A DNA stretch of 64,000 nucleotides, from contig JAIEUA010000009.1 of NCBI GenBank assembly GCA_019744815.1, positions 1 through 64,000 of the forward strand. The letters run 5' to 3'. A program made the position numbers and the translations under genes. The notes under the pieces are model-generated. The model did not search any database. It saw only the letters and a program-made list of their open reading frames with translations, and was not told where the DNA came from. The stretch comes from Phycisphaerales bacterium. Lineage in GTDB: Bacteria; Planctomycetota; Phycisphaerae; Phycisphaerales; UBA1924. This document shows, piece after piece, positions 43,828-53,428 of the stretch (positions are counted from its first letter, which is position 1; each line of letters starts with the position of its first letter).

Positions 43828-46461
43828 CTACGGGACCTCGGGGACCGCAGCGGGCACCTTTGCCTTCCACTCCGCCGCCTTGGCGTCGTGGCCTTTGCCG
43901 GGTTCGGCCTTGTCCCAGGCGTCGTAGAACATCTGCAGTTGCAGCTTCATTTGCGTCGCGACGGGGCTGTGGGGTCCTTGGATCTTTTCGATCAGCGTGT
44001 GGGCTTCGAGCTGGGCCGCTTCGGCCTCTTCGAATCGCTTCAGCGACGCGAGGCAGCCGCCGTACCAGCCCAGCGCGTAGGCGGTGCCGGGGTTGTCGGG
44101 GGAGAGCGAGCGCCGCGAAGCGTCGACGGCGCGTTTCAGGAGGACCAACGCCGGCTCGAACTTGCCGCGATTGCGCAGCAGATTGCCGCAGTTGGCGATC
44201 GACACGATGGTGTCCGGGTGATCCTCACCAAGCACGCGGGCGCTGATGTCGAGCGACCGGAATGCGAGCACCTCGGCCTCGTCGAGGCGGCCCTGCTGTT
44301 TGTACATCGTCGAGAGGTTGCTCATCGACGCCAGCGTGTCCTTGTGCTCCTCGCCCAGGATCCGCAGCCGCGCGTCGAACGCGCTCTTGGTCAGCGCCGT
44401 GCCCCGCGCGATGCGGGCCTTGCTGCGTTCGGATGTAGGCTCGCCGCCGTTCATCGACGTCCAGTACAGCATCCACCCCATGTCGCTCTGGAGCCCGATC
44501 GAGAGTGGGTGTTCCGGGCCGGTCAGCTTGGATTGCGCCGCGATCGCCTGGTCGTACAGCCGCTCGGACTCCTCGACGTTTCCCAAGTCGGCGTTCGCGA
44601 TGGCGAGCATGTTCATCGTGCCGATGGTGAGCGGGCTTAGCGGCCCCGGCGACTTCATCCGCGCGTCCAGCAACTCGCTGGCGATCTCCGCTTGCTCTTT
44701 GGCCCGGTTCTGTAGCGAGCAAAACTGGCCCAGCGCGTCCAGTGTCTCGAGCGTGATCGGATCGGTGCGCCCGAACAGCCGCTCGTGCAAAGCCAACGCG
44801 GCGCGCGTTTCGTGCTCCGCCTCTGCAGAACCCGAAGTGACCTTCCACAGGCACAGCGCATTCCGCGCCGCGGCCGTGTCGCGGTGATCCGGCCCGAGCT
44901 CCCTCAGCCGCACGTCGTACGTCCGCTTCACATGCACGCCCGCGGCGTCGAACATCCCGAGCCCCGAGTACGTCCGCCCCAGCGTCTCGTGCAGCCGCGC
45001 CGCCACCAGAGGCCGCTCCGCAAACCGCGTGTCGATGTTGCTCGAAGATTCATCGAGGATCGCACGCACCGTCACGTCCTTGCCCTTCGAGAGCGGATCG
45101 GCGGCGGCCAGCATCTCGTTGAGGAAGTCCACCGTCGCCTCGGATTCGGCCAGGCGCGTGCTCGCGGCCTTCTCGGCGATGCCCGCCCGGCGGGCAGATT
45201 CCACCGCTTCCGCCGCGCTGCGTTCCGCCGACGCCCGCTCGCGCTGCGCCTCGAACAACGCCAGCGTCGTGCCCAGCACGCCCGCCACCAACGTCGCCGC
45301 CACCGCCCCGCCCGCGATCACCGCGACGCGATGGCGGCGAAGGGTCTTTCGCAGCCGATACGCCTGGCTTGGTGGGGCGGCGAGGACTGCCTCGCCGCGC
45401 AGATGTCGTTTGACGTCGTCTGCCAGCAGGGCGGGCGAGTCGTAGCGTCGGTCGCGCTCCTTCTCGAGCGCCTTCATCACGATCCAGTCGAGCTCGCCGC
45501 GGATCATTCCGGCGAGATCCGTTGAGCCTGCGCCGCGGAAGCCCGCCTCCGCGGGGCTCGCCCGCCCGGCTCGATCGCTCGGCCGCGGCGGATCGACCTC
45601 GCGGATGATCCGTTGCACCTCCGCATACCCCGCGCTGCGGAGTGTCGCGGACTCGAACGGCAGCTTGCCGCTCAAAAGTTCATACAACACCACGCCCAAC
45701 GAGTACACGTCGGTCCGCGTGTCCACATCGCGCACGTCCATGCTTGCCTGCTCGGGGCTCATGTACTCCGGCGTGCCCAGGAGCGTGCCGCGTTCGGTGA
45801 AGATCGTGACATCCGTCGCCTGCTGCGTGATTGCTTTGGCGATGCCGAAGTCGATGACCTTGATCTGCACGGTGTCGGGCAGCCATCCCTTGGCGGCTCC
45901 GGGTGCGTCGGTCCGTGCCGCGAGGACGTTGCTGGGCTTGATGTCGCGGTGGATGATGCCCTTGTGGTGGGCGTGCTGCACCGCTTCGCAGACGGCGATG
46001 AAAAGCTCCAGCCGCTCCGCGATCGTCGCCTGGTGTGCATCGCAGAACCGCGTCAGCGGCTCGCCCTTGACGTACTCCATCACGAAGTAGGGGAGGCCTC
46101 GCTCGGTCACGCCGCCGTCGAAGACCCGGGCGATACCGGGGTGGTCCATCACGGCAAGGGTCTGCCGCTCCTGCTCGAAGCGAGCGACCACCGCGCGCGA
46201 GTCCATGCCCGGCTTGATGATCTTGAGGGCGACGCGCTGCACCATCGGTTCGCGCCGCTCGGCGAGCCAGACCGTGCCGAAGCCGCCCTCGCCGATCATC
46301 TCCACCAGCGTGTACGGCCCGACGCGATCGCCGGGCATTGACAGGTGCGCCTCGTGCCGCGGGTGTGGGGACTCGTCACGCGTCGCCATCTCCTGATCGA
46401 CTCCCAGCACGCGACCACCCGAGCCGCCCGCGGTCGGTCCGGATGTGTTGGGGTCGCTCAT
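43828..46461 (-). CDS. Membrane Ser/Thr protein kinase with TPR-like repeats
   Basis: An 877-residue Hanks-type kinase. The catalytic domain (about 50-350) has the glycine loop GEGGFGTV (57-64), Lys80 in VALK, HRDIKPSN (171-178), DFG (204-206) and GTPEYMSPEQ (229-238). One membrane segment (about 385-408) separates it from an outward-facing region of tetratricopeptide-like repeats of the kinesin-light-chain type (about 500-840), with recurrent blocks such as LGEEHKDTLASMSNLSTMYK and LGEDHPDTIVSIANCGNLL. This layout is common in Planctomycetota. TAGACT six bases before the ATG suggests a leaderless mRNA. The PEP carboxylase gene ends 42 bp upstream. Confidence 0.92.
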   Translation of the reverse strand: MSDPNTSGPTAGGSGGRVLGVDQEMATRDESPHPRHEAHLSMPGDRVGPYTLVEMIGEGGFGTVWLAERREPMVQRVALKIIKPGMDSRAVVARFEQERQTLAVMDHPGIARVFDGGVTERGLPYFVMEYVKGEPLTRFCDAHQATIAERLELFIAVCEAVQHAHHKGIIHRDIKPSNVLAARTDAPGAAKGWLPDTVQIKVIDFGIAKAITQQATDVTIFTERGTLLGTPEYMSPEQASMDVRDVDTRTDVYSLGVVLYELLSGKLPFESATLRSAGYAEVQRIIREVDPPRPSDRAGRASPAEAGFRGAGSTDLAGMIRGELDWIVMKALEKERDRRYDSPALLADDVKRHLRGEAVLAAPPSQAYRLRKTLRRHRVAVIAGGAVAATLVAGVLGTTLALFEAQRERASAERSAAEAVESARRAGIAEKAASTRLAESEATVDFLNEMLAAADPLSKGKDVTVRAILDESSSNIDTRFAERPLVAARLHETLGRTYSGLGMFDAAGVHVKRTYDVRLRELGPDHRDTAAARNALCLWKVTSGSAEAEHETRAALALHERLFGRTDPITLETLDALGQFCSLQNRAKEQAEIASELLDARMKSPGPLSPLTIGTMNMLAIANADLGNVEESERLYDQAIAAQSKLTGPEHPLSIGLQSDMGWMLYWTSMNGGEPTSERSKARIARGTALTKSAFDARLRILGEEHKDTLASMSNLSTMYKQQGRLDEAEVLAFRSLDISARVLGEDHPDTIVSIANCGNLLRNRGKFEPALVLLKRAVDASRRSLSPDNPGTAYALGWYGGCLASLKRFEEAEAAQLEAHTLIEKIQGPHSPVATQMKLQLQMFYDAWDKAEPGKGHDAKAAEWKAKVPAAVPEVP

Positions 46462-46467
46462 GGGGGC

Positions 46468-46473
46468 AGTCTA
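46468..46473 (-). promoter_or_regulatory. TAGACT -10, leaderless spacing
   Basis: On the minus strand TAGACT is followed by six bases and the ATG of the kinase gene. It would start a separate transcript just after the PEP carboxylase gene. Confidence 0.55.
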
Positions 46474-46503
46474 TCGGAAGGTGTGCCGGAGCGCACCGAT
46501 GAA

Positions 46504-49293
46504 TCATCCCGTGCTCTGCATCGCCGCGGCGACGGCGCCGACGCTCTGGAACAACAGCTGCTCGATCGCGCCGCGGTCATCCTCCGCCGCGGTCCGCCGC
46601 CGGGCCAGCAGCTCGATCTGGATCAGGTTCAGGATGTCCGTCCACGCGTTGCGCTCGCGGATCGAGCGGGCGATGATCGGCGACTCTTCCTCGAGCGATG
46701 TCCGCCCGCTGATACGCAGCACCGCCTTCACCGCCGCGGCGTGCTCGGCGGCGAGCGTCTCGAAGAACCGCGCACCCACCTTGGCCGACTCGGCCGTGCC
46801 GCTGGTCGCGTACCGCTTCACGATCGCCAGCCGGGCCCGCAGCAGCTCGAGCGTCGCGTTGTCCACGACCGCGCGGAACCAGTCGCTGCTCCTGTACTCC
46901 GAGGCCAGCAGTGCCAGCTCCCGGTCGCTGGCGCGTCCGATCGACGCCCCGACGCCGAACCAGCTCGGCGCGAGGCACCGCATCTGCACCCAGGTGAAGA
47001 CCCACGGGATCGCACGCAACTGGTCGAACCCGCTCTGGGTGCCGCCCGCGGCACCGAGGCCCGAGCCCTCCGCCCGCATCACCGGACGGCTGGCGATCGG
47101 CAGCCCCGCGATCGGGCCGATCGGGCCCGCGTTCACGAACCAGTGCCAGAACTCCGAGTCATCGATGAGCCCGCGGTACGCCGCCATCGACTCTCGGCTC
47201 AATCGCTCGAACAGGGCCGTCAGCTCCGGTGAGCGCTCCGTCTCGTGCTGATCCGCCGAAGCGATCAACGCCGCGTGCACGATCTGTTCCAGGTGCCGCT
47301 CCGCGATCGCGCTCATCGCGTACCGGAACGAGATCACCTCACCCTGCTCGGTGAAGCGGATGCGCCCGGTTCGCGCCGGCGCCGGTGCGCCGAGGATCGC
47401 GCGTCCCGCCCGTCCTCCGCCGCGCCCGACCGTGCCGCCGCGGCCGTGGAAGAACCGCAGCAAGATCCCCCGCGAGCGCACCGCATGGGCCACACGCCGC
47501 TGGGCTTTCTCGAGCGCCAGGTTCGCCATCAGGAACCCGCCGTCCTTGTTCGAGTCGCTGTAGCCGAGCATGATCTCCTGCACCGGCGCGCGGTTCGGCG
47601 ATCCCTGCGGGATGTCGCTCGGCACCAGCGAGTCGAGATGCGAGCGATACAGCGGCTCGTCCAGCATCGCCGCCACCAGCCCCTCGCCCCGCTCCAGATC
47701 GTCGATTGTCTCCAGCAGCGGCACGACGTGCAGGTCGCTCGCCAGACGCACCGAGGTTCCCTCGCGCACCGCCCGCGTCAGCCCGGCTTCCTTCATGAGC
47801 AGCAACACCTCGAGGATGTCGCTCAGGCCGTGCGTCATGGAGATGATGTATGAACGGACGCTGCGCCGATCCAGGCTCACGCTCTGACGCACCGCCCGCA
47901 GCGTCTGCATCAGCTCGGCGGCCGCGGGCGACAGCGGCGCATCCACCGGACGCAGCGGCCTCGTCTGCGACAGTTCCGCCCGCAGGATCGCCACCCGCTC
48001 GCTCTCGCTCAGCGACGCGTAGTTCGGGCTCACGCCCGCGAGGGCGAGAAGCTCCGCCACCACCGTCTCGTGCACGCGGCTGTGCTGGCGGATGTCCAGC
48101 GTCGCCAGGTGCGTGCCGAAGACCCGGGCCCGCACGATCGCGTCGGCCAGCCGCCCGCGCCGTGCCACATCGCGGAGGCCCGCGTGCTCGACGGCGTCGC
48201 GGATGACGAGCAGGTCCTTGAGCAGCAGCCCGCCGTGGTACGACGGATCACGCTTCAGCCGCCCCCGCATCTGCATCAGCCGCACCCGCACCGGCTCGTG
48301 CTGACGCTGCTCGAGTGAAGATGTGTCCTCGATGAAGCGATCACCTTCGTGCCGAACCAGCTCGACGAACGACCCCGGGATCGCCACCCGGCGCGTCGAG
48401 AGGGTCAGCTCCTGCTGCAGCTCGAGCAGCTCCTTCTCCCACAACTCCACCGCCGCGGCTCGCAGGATGTGCAGCGTCCCGCTGGTGACATCGTGCGTCA
48501 CCTTCGGGTTTCCGTCGCGGTCGCCGCCGATCCAGGTGCGGTAGCGCACCAGCGCCGGCAGCTCGGTCAGGTCCAGCGTCCCCGGCCCGAACGTGTCGTT
48601 GGCCGCGTCCACCGTCTCCCGCAGCAGCCGCGGCACCGCGCCCCAGACCGACGACTTCAGGAAGAACAACCCGTTCTTCACCTCGTCGATGACCTCCAGC
48701 CGCTTCATCCGGACGTCGTCGGTGGCGAGAAGGAGCTGGGTAAGACCCTCCAGCCGCTGGTCGCACTCGCGTCGATCCCGGGCCGCGAGGCGATCGTCCT
48801 CGGCCTTGATCAGTTGCTCGGCGATCCGCACCAGATTGTCGAGTACGCTGCGGCGCTTGGACTCGGTGGGATGGGCCGTCAGCGTGGGCTGCACGTCGAG
48901 GCGCTGCACCAGCGCCCGCACGCCCGCCGTGTCGAGCCCGAGCGACTTGATCTTGGCGAACGCCTCGGGCAGCGACTCGGGGCGCGGCGATTGAGGTGTG
49001 GCCTTGGCGGCCCGCTCGCGGTTGACGCGGATGATGCTTACCTGCTCGTTCTGATTGAGCAGGTAAAACCGCGTCGTCACGAATCGCAGCACGTCCCCGA
49101 GCTGGCCCTGGGTCATCGCCGCGATCGCTTGCGAGGCGCGGTCGCGCTCCGGGTGATCGATCGCATCACCCGCCGCGGCGCACAGCTCGTGGAGCCGGCC
49201 CGCGGTCTCTCCCGCCGACGCGATCCCGCACGCCGCCGCGGCACGCTTCAGCAACGGATCCAACAACTGCTCATGGGGCGTGACGGGATGCAT
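46504..49293 (-). CDS. ppc: Phosphoenolpyruvate carboxylase
   Basis: A 929-residue cytoplasmic enzyme that carboxylates phosphoenolpyruvate to oxaloacetate, the main anaplerotic reaction. Family blocks are complete: TAHPTESKRRSVLDN near 139-153 with the catalytic His, GYSDSNKDGGFLMANLALEK, FHGRGGTVGRGGG and RFTEQGEVISFRYAM. The C-terminal end is QSTG, the usual active-site tail. The ATG at 49293 gives the normal length. On the minus strand AATAAT lies seven bases before the ATG, again consistent with leaderless transcription. No Shine-Dalgarno sequence is present. Confidence 0.96.
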   Translation of the reverse strand: MHPVTPHEQLLDPLLKRAAAACGIASAGETAGRLHELCAAAGDAIDHPERDRASQAIAAMTQGQLGDVLRFVTTRFYLLNQNEQVSIIRVNRERAAKATPQSPRPESLPEAFAKIKSLGLDTAGVRALVQRLDVQPTLTAHPTESKRRSVLDNLVRIAEQLIKAEDDRLAARDRRECDQRLEGLTQLLLATDDVRMKRLEVIDEVKNGLFFLKSSVWGAVPRLLRETVDAANDTFGPGTLDLTELPALVRYRTWIGGDRDGNPKVTHDVTSGTLHILRAAAVELWEKELLELQQELTLSTRRVAIPGSFVELVRHEGDRFIEDTSSLEQRQHEPVRVRLMQMRGRLKRDPSYHGGLLLKDLLVIRDAVEHAGLRDVARRGRLADAIVRARVFGTHLATLDIRQHSRVHETVVAELLALAGVSPNYASLSESERVAILRAELSQTRPLRPVDAPLSPAAAELMQTLRAVRQSVSLDRRSVRSYIISMTHGLSDILEVLLLMKEAGLTRAVREGTSVRLASDLHVVPLLETIDDLERGEGLVAAMLDEPLYRSHLDSLVPSDIPQGSPNRAPVQEIMLGYSDSNKDGGFLMANLALEKAQRRVAHAVRSRGILLRFFHGRGGTVGRGGGRAGRAILGAPAPARTGRIRFTEQGEVISFRYAMSAIAERHLEQIVHAALIASADQHETERSPELTALFERLSRESMAAYRGLIDDSEFWHWFVNAGPIGPIAGLPIASRPVMRAEGSGLGAAGGTQSGFDQLRAIPWVFTWVQMRCLAPSWFGVGASIGRASDRELALLASEYRSSDWFRAVVDNATLELLRARLAIVKRYATSGTAESAKVGARFFETLAAEHAAAVKAVLRISGRTSLEEESPIIARSIRERNAWTDILNLIQIELLARRRTAAEDDRGAIEQLLFQSVGAVAAAMQSTG

Positions 49294-50105
49294 CGCCGCG
49301 ATTATTGCCCGCGGCGGCGCTCACGCCGCTTTCGCGCTCGACGCCGCGGCCGCGAGCGTGCTGCAAGTCCTCGACCGCAGCCTCGCCCGCGGCAGCAGCG
49401 TACCCCCGCACGTTCACCCAAAGTCCCGCGATTCCAGCACCGTGTCGGTGGCAGCGCCCACTTCGATGGCGACCCGCTTCCGCACCTCCGCTGTCTCTCC
49501 GACAAGCCGCGCGAGCGACTCGACCTTCGCCCGCGTCCCTCCACCGGTCTCGACGCAGAGGACCTCCCGCGTGTCCTCCCGCTGAGCACCCTGCGAGTCG
49601 TGATCCACGTTCAGCGCGTGCACGTCCGATGTTCGCGCCAGGTCCACCGCGTCCTCGAACTCCAGCCGCACCGTGTGCACGCGCTACGTCGGGTCGCCGC
49701 AAGGCTCCGCGGCGTCGTGTTGGCGATCGGTGTCGAACGTCGGCCACGTCCGGTCGAGTCGCTGGCAGAAGGCTGGCCTGCCAGCGAGCCCTCCTCCGCC
49801 GAGGCCACACACCCAGCGGCTCGAACCAGCCTTGGTCGGACGGACCATTCGCCATATTCAAGATCAGTCGATGCCAATGTCACAATCTGGCGATTCGCCC
49901 GAGCGGCCTGTTTCTGTGAGCGAGCTGGCGGAGGGCGGCACATCGATGCGGTCGGGATCGCGATTGTGGAGCCGCTGAAGCTCCCTCGCATCCCGTCCGG
50001 GGTCGTCGTAAAAGTGCCTAATTTGCGGTGAAAATGGGGATTCTTAACTAAGGAATGTCATCGAAATGAAACAGTTCAGTGACACCAAGCCGAAAATGGA
50101 CACCG
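49294..50105. other. 812-bp region without a confident gene
   Basis: Several frames are open on both strands, but only one short minus-strand frame (49414-49680) reads like protein. The right end (50020-50078) is AT-richer and probably holds the promoter of the LuxR-type gene. Decay of an older gene is possible. Confidence 0.45.
49414..49680 (-). CDS. Possible small acidic protein or gene remnant
   Basis: A GTG-initiated 88-codon frame whose translation (TVRLEFEDAVDLARTSDVHA, then a charged region ending VGAATDTVLESRDFG) looks more like a natural protein than do its neighbours. There is no ribosome-binding site, and an in-frame stop lies two codons upstream of the GTG. It may be the surviving part of a decayed gene. 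No family recognised. Confidence 0.28.
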   Translation of the reverse strand: MHTVRLEFEDAVDLARTSDVHALNVDHDSQGAQREDTREVLCVETGGGTRAKVESLARLVGETAEVRKRVAIEVGAATDTVLESRDFG

Positions 50106-50801
50106 ATGCCCGGAAATGCCTTCCGATTCCAATTCTCTCTCCAGAACATTGAGGCGATTGCTTCGTCTCTGTTCCTGGACTCCTCATGCCGAGTGATGAT
50201 CGTTCGACGAACGACCGAGCTCCTGGACATCAACGAGGAAGGGGCGCGGTTGTTGAAGTCCTCGCGGGACGCACTCGTTGGGACCCTGCTGGTGAATCAC
50301 TATCCCGTGGAGGTGTGTGACACGGTCTTGAAGTGGTTCAATCAGCCCTTCGATTCCCCGGAGGGCACCGTCTCGGGTGAGTACATCCTGGGTGGCCAGC
50401 GCTGGCAGTCGAGGGGCCGGCGCGTACCCATGGCGGACGGCGACGAGGGCATCATCTGCGTCAGCCAGCCGCGCACCGATCTCATCCCGCTCGCCCGTCT
50501 TCAGGAAATGATCGGGATCTATCGCGATCGGGCCGTCCCGCTCGGTCCCATAGCCGCACTCACCGATCGCGAGTTCGAGGTCGCCGCGCTGCTCTCGGCG
50601 TCGCTCACCGACAGCGAGATCGCCAGCGAGCTGCACCGCAGCATCCGCACCGTGCACGCGCACCGCCGGTCCATCGGTCAGAAGCTCGGGCTGCGGCGTC
50701 GATCCGAGGTCGCCGAAATGATGCGTTCGCGTGGCCTGGCCGCCTCACCCGTGCTGCACGCCCGTGCGACGGAGGACGACCTGGCGCGGTCGGTGGCGTG
50801 A
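50106..50801 (+). CDS. LuxR-type regulator with PAS-like N-terminus (1)
   Basis: A 231-residue transcription regulator. The N-terminal 135 residues resemble a sensory PAS-like fold (VRRTTELLDINEEGARLLKS and QRWQSRGRRVPMADGDEGII). Residues 150-210 form a LuxR/GerE helix-turn-helix: LTDREFEVAALL, then DSEIASELHRSIRTVHAH and GQKLGLRRRSEV. No receiver-domain phosphorylation site is present, so it probably senses a small ligand or partner directly. ATG 50106 gives a length matching the two paralogs nearby; GTG 50079 is open upstream. It is the first of three related regulators within 6 kb. Confidence 0.83.
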   Translation: MPGNAFRFQFSLQNIEAIASSLFLDSSCRVMIVRRTTELLDINEEGARLLKSSRDALVGTLLVNHYPVEVCDTVLKWFNQPFDSPEGTVSGEYILGGQRWQSRGRRVPMADGDEGIICVSQPRTDLIPLARLQEMIGIYRDRAVPLGPIAALTDREFEVAALLSASLTDSEIASELHRSIRTVHAHRRSIGQKLGLRRRSEVAEMMRSRGLAASPVLHARATEDDLARSVA

Positions 50802-51076
50802 CGCGCCCGCGCGCCGTCCGTCTGCCCAATCTGCTTTCTGTTCGTATCGCCACCCGTCGTTGCGACCGGTCTCAACACGCCGCACCCTTGGCGTTTCTGG
50901 CGGCGACGCCCCGTGCTCGTGAGTCGTCGGGAAGGGGCGTGATTCACCGGTCGGATCGGTCGTTCAAATGCGGAAAGTTATTAGGCGCAGCTACCTACAG
51001 ATTTTTGGGTGTTCCCGGCGATCATTCTTTGGCCGTTGATGCGGCCTTGGAGTGCTTCAGCACACAGCCCCTCGCC

Positions 51077-51763
51077 ATGGCATCCCGGCAAACGAACACC
51101 TCATCAACGACCAACGCGCTGCTCGACGCGAGCGGGCAAGGTATGTGGGCCGCGCTGGCGGAGGACACCGAGTCCAAGGCAGCCATCCTCTCGACCCGCG
51201 GCGTCGTGCTGCTCTGCAACGAGCTGGCCGCCAAGACACTCGGGCGCCGCGTGAGCGAATTGATCGGTCACCACCTCACCGGCTTCTGCCCCGAAGAAAC
51301 CCACGCCACGATCACCAAGTGGCTGGCGTCGATCCGGGAATCCTCTCAGCGGCTGCCCGATCCTGCCACCAAGTACATCATCTGGGGCTGTCAGTGGCGC
51401 TCCACGGGACGCCGGATTCAGCTGCTCACCAAGGAATCCGCCCTGCTCTGTGTTGGACGCCGCGTCATCGAGCCGACGCCGATCGGGCGGCTGCTCTCTT
51501 TGGTGCACACGTTCTCCGATCGCCGGATGGTGCTGGGGGATCTTGCGGTGCTCACCGATCGCCAGCTTGAGGTCGCCGCCCTGATCGGGGCCGGCCTGAC
51601 CGACGCGGAGATCGCGTCGGAGATCCATCGCAGCGTGCGCACCGTGCACGCCCATCGCCGCAGCATCGGGCAGAAGCTCCGCATCGGCCGCCGGGCCGAA
51701 CTGGTCCGGGCGATGGTGCTGCGCGGGATCATCGGCGAGACCAAGCCCGCCCGCCGCGGGTGA
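51077..51763 (+). CDS. LuxR-type regulator with PAS-like N-terminus (2)
   Basis: A 228-residue paralog of the preceding regulator. The N-terminal PAS-like region includes ILSTRGVVLLCNELAAKTLG and ELIGHHLTGFCPEETHATIT. The C-terminal HTH has LTDRQLEVAALIGAGLTDAE and RTVHAHRRSIGQKLRIGRRA, nearly identical to regulator 1 in the recognition helix, so both may bind the same DNA sites. ATG 51077 is used; the frame stays open far upstream, but that part is not coding-like. The 275-bp gap before it contains an AT-rich stretch (50965-51010) likely to include its promoter. Confidence 0.83.
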   Translation: MASRQTNTSSTTNALLDASGQGMWAALAEDTESKAAILSTRGVVLLCNELAAKTLGRRVSELIGHHLTGFCPEETHATITKWLASIRESSQRLPDPATKYIIWGCQWRSTGRRIQLLTKESALLCVGRRVIEPTPIGRLLSLVHTFSDRRMVLGDLAVLTDRQLEVAALIGAGLTDAEIASEIHRSVRTVHAHRRSIGQKLRIGRRAELVRAMVLRGIIGETKPARRG

Positions 51764-51959
51764 AGCGGCCGCACTGCCGCGCCCCAACCGTCACACGCTT
51801 CCGACCCGACAGCCCCGCGCCGCCCATCCGAGGCCCCGTGCTGGACGCCCCGTCGGTTTGCCAGTGGCGCCCGACCGAACCGCCGCGGGCCGGGGATAAG
51901 CACAACCGGCGAACGGCATTATGGGTCGTATATGGTCAAATATGCGAAGAAATGGCATA

Positions 51960-51982
51960 AGAACAGACGGAAAGTCTGTTCT
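51960..51982. promoter_or_regulatory. Palindromic operator before the Lrp-type gene
   Basis: AGAACAGAC and GTCTGTTCT form a perfect nine-base inverted repeat around GGAAA. It covers the region where the -35 of the lrp-type promoter would lie, so it is a good candidate for an autoregulatory site. Confidence 0.55.
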
Positions 51983-51998
51983 GATCAGGAAAGCAGAA

Positions 51999-52004
51999 TA
52001 AAAT
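51999..52004 (+). promoter_or_regulatory. TAAAAT -10, leaderless spacing
   Basis: TAAAAT ends six bases before ATG 52011, in a locally AT-rich segment. The palindromic operator lies 17-39 bases upstream. Confidence 0.6.
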
Positions 52005-52010
52005 ACGGTC

Positions 52011-52499
52011 ATGTTGGACGACGTTGATCTTCACATCGTCGCGGCTCTCCAGGCCAACGCCCGCACCACCAACGCCGAGCTGGCCCGCGAGCTCGATATG
52101 GCGGCCTCGGCCGTGCTAGAGCGGGTGCGCAAGCTCGAGGCCCGCGGGGTCATCACCGCATACGAAGCGCGGGTCGCTCCCAAATCTGTTGGCGCCATGC
52201 TCACCGCGTTCATCTTCGTGCGGGCCGAGGAACGCCCGTTCACGGGCGAGACCGGGAAGGCCCTGGCCGCGGTGCCGCAGGTGCAGGAGGTCCACAACCT
52301 CGCGGGCGAGGACTGCTATCTGGTGAAGCTCCGCGTCCGCGACACCGACGAACTGACGCGGGTGCTGCGCGAGCGGTTCTCGGCGATCCCGTCGATCACC
52401 AGCACGCGAACCACGATCGTGCTCGAGACGGTGAAGGAGACGGGGCGGCTGCACCTGCCCACGTCCGCGCGGCTCGCGTCCGCCGGAGCGGGTTCGTGA
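52011..52499 (+). CDS. Lrp/AsnC family transcription regulator
   Basis: A 162-residue regulator. The N-terminal winged HTH has DVDLHIVAALQANARTTNAE and MAASAVLERVRKLEARGVIT, typical of Lrp/AsnC. The C-terminal RAM domain contains EVHNLAGEDCYLVKLRVRD, the effector-binding dimer core, usually for amino acids. The start is fixed by a TAAAAT hexamer six bases upstream. Its stop overlaps the start of the EamA transporter gene as GTGA, so the regulator and transporter are co-expressed, a common arrangement for amino-acid exporters under Lrp-like control. Confidence 0.92.
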   Translation: MLDDVDLHIVAALQANARTTNAELARELDMAASAVLERVRKLEARGVITAYEARVAPKSVGAMLTAFIFVRAEERPFTGETGKALAAVPQVQEVHNLAGEDCYLVKLRVRDTDELTRVLRERFSAIPSITSTRTTIVLETVKETGRLHLPTSARLASAGAGS

Positions 52500-53428
52500 C
52501 GTGGCGAACGGTGGTGGAGTGGCTGGTGTTGGGCGCCATCTGGGGCGCGTCGTTCCTGTTTGCGCGGGTGGCGGTGCCGGAGTTCGGCGCGGTGCCGCTC
52601 GTCGGGGTGCGGCTGGTGGTGGCCGCGCTGGCACTGAGCGTGCCGTTGCTGATGGGTGGACACGCCCGCCTGATCCGAGAGCGGTGGCGGGTGCTCCTGC
52701 TCGTGGGCGCTCTCAATTCGGCGATCCCGTTCTCGCTCTTCGCGTGGTCGCTGCGCTCGCTGTCCGCGGGTGAGGCCTCGGTGCTGAACGCGACCGCGGC
52801 GCTCTTCGCGGGGCTCATCGCCGCCGTCGTGCTCGGGGAGCATCTGTCTCGGCGCCGAACCTTGGGGTTGGTGATCGGGTTTGTCGGGGTCGTTTTGCTG
52901 GTGTGGCACAAGCTCAGCTTCAGCGGGAACCTGCTCGCGCTTGGGGCGGGTCTCGCGGCGGCGTTTCTCTACGGCGCTGCCTCGCACATCATCACCCGAA
53001 AGCTGCCCGGCGTCGCCCCCGTCGCGGTGTCGGGCGGCAGCCTGGCGTTCGCCAGTCTGCTCATCCTTCCTCTGGCGCTGGCGAGCGCGCCCGCGGCTGT
53101 GCCCAGCCTCAAAGCCTGGGGCGCGGCGCTCCTGCTCGGCGTGCTCTGCACGGCCGCCGGCTACCTGATGTACTTCCGGCTCGTCAAGAGCATCGGCCCG
53201 ACGCGAGCGATCACCGTGACCTACGCCATCCCCGCTTTCGGCATTCTGTGGGGCCATCTGTTCCTCAACGAACCGGTCTCGATGCTGATGCTGCTGGGAG
53301 GCGCGGTGATTGTCGTCGGCACCGCGATGGTCAAGCTGCCCGATCGCGTGCGTGTCTCGGAGCAGGACGCTGTCGTGCCCGCGAAGCCGATGATGAATCA
53401 GGATGCTCGAGCGGAGCGGTCGGTGTAG
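52496..53428 (+). CDS. EamA/DMT family transporter
   Basis: A 310-residue membrane protein with ten predicted helices in two EamA repeats (about 5-138 and 148-283). It begins VVEWLVLGAIWGASFLFARV, typical of the family, and the end of each repeat has the VVLGEHLSRRRTLGLVIGF and HLFLNEPVSMLMLLGGAVIV blocks. Probable exporter of an amino acid or related metabolite. The GTG start overlaps the Lrp-type stop by four bases. Confidence 0.9.
   Translation: MTWRTVVEWLVLGAIWGASFLFARVAVPEFGAVPLVGVRLVVAALALSVPLLMGGHARLIRERWRVLLLVGALNSAIPFSLFAWSLRSLSAGEASVLNATAALFAGLIAAVVLGEHLSRRRTLGLVIGFVGVVLLVWHKLSFSGNLLALGAGLAAAFLYGAASHIITRKLPGVAPVAVSGGSLAFASLLILPLALASAPAAVPSLKAWGAALLLGVLCTAAGYLMYFRLVKSIGPTRAITVTYAIPAFGILWGHLFLNEPVSMLMLLGGAVIVVGTAMVKLPDRVRVSEQDAVVPAKPMMNQDARAERSV

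Noticed and set aside
50065..50151. A 28-codon frame starting ATG at 50065 as a leader peptide for the LuxR-type gene
   Set aside because: AAGGA lies 12 bases upstream, but no run of regulatory codons and no attenuator structure was seen, and it overlaps the downstream coding region in another frame.
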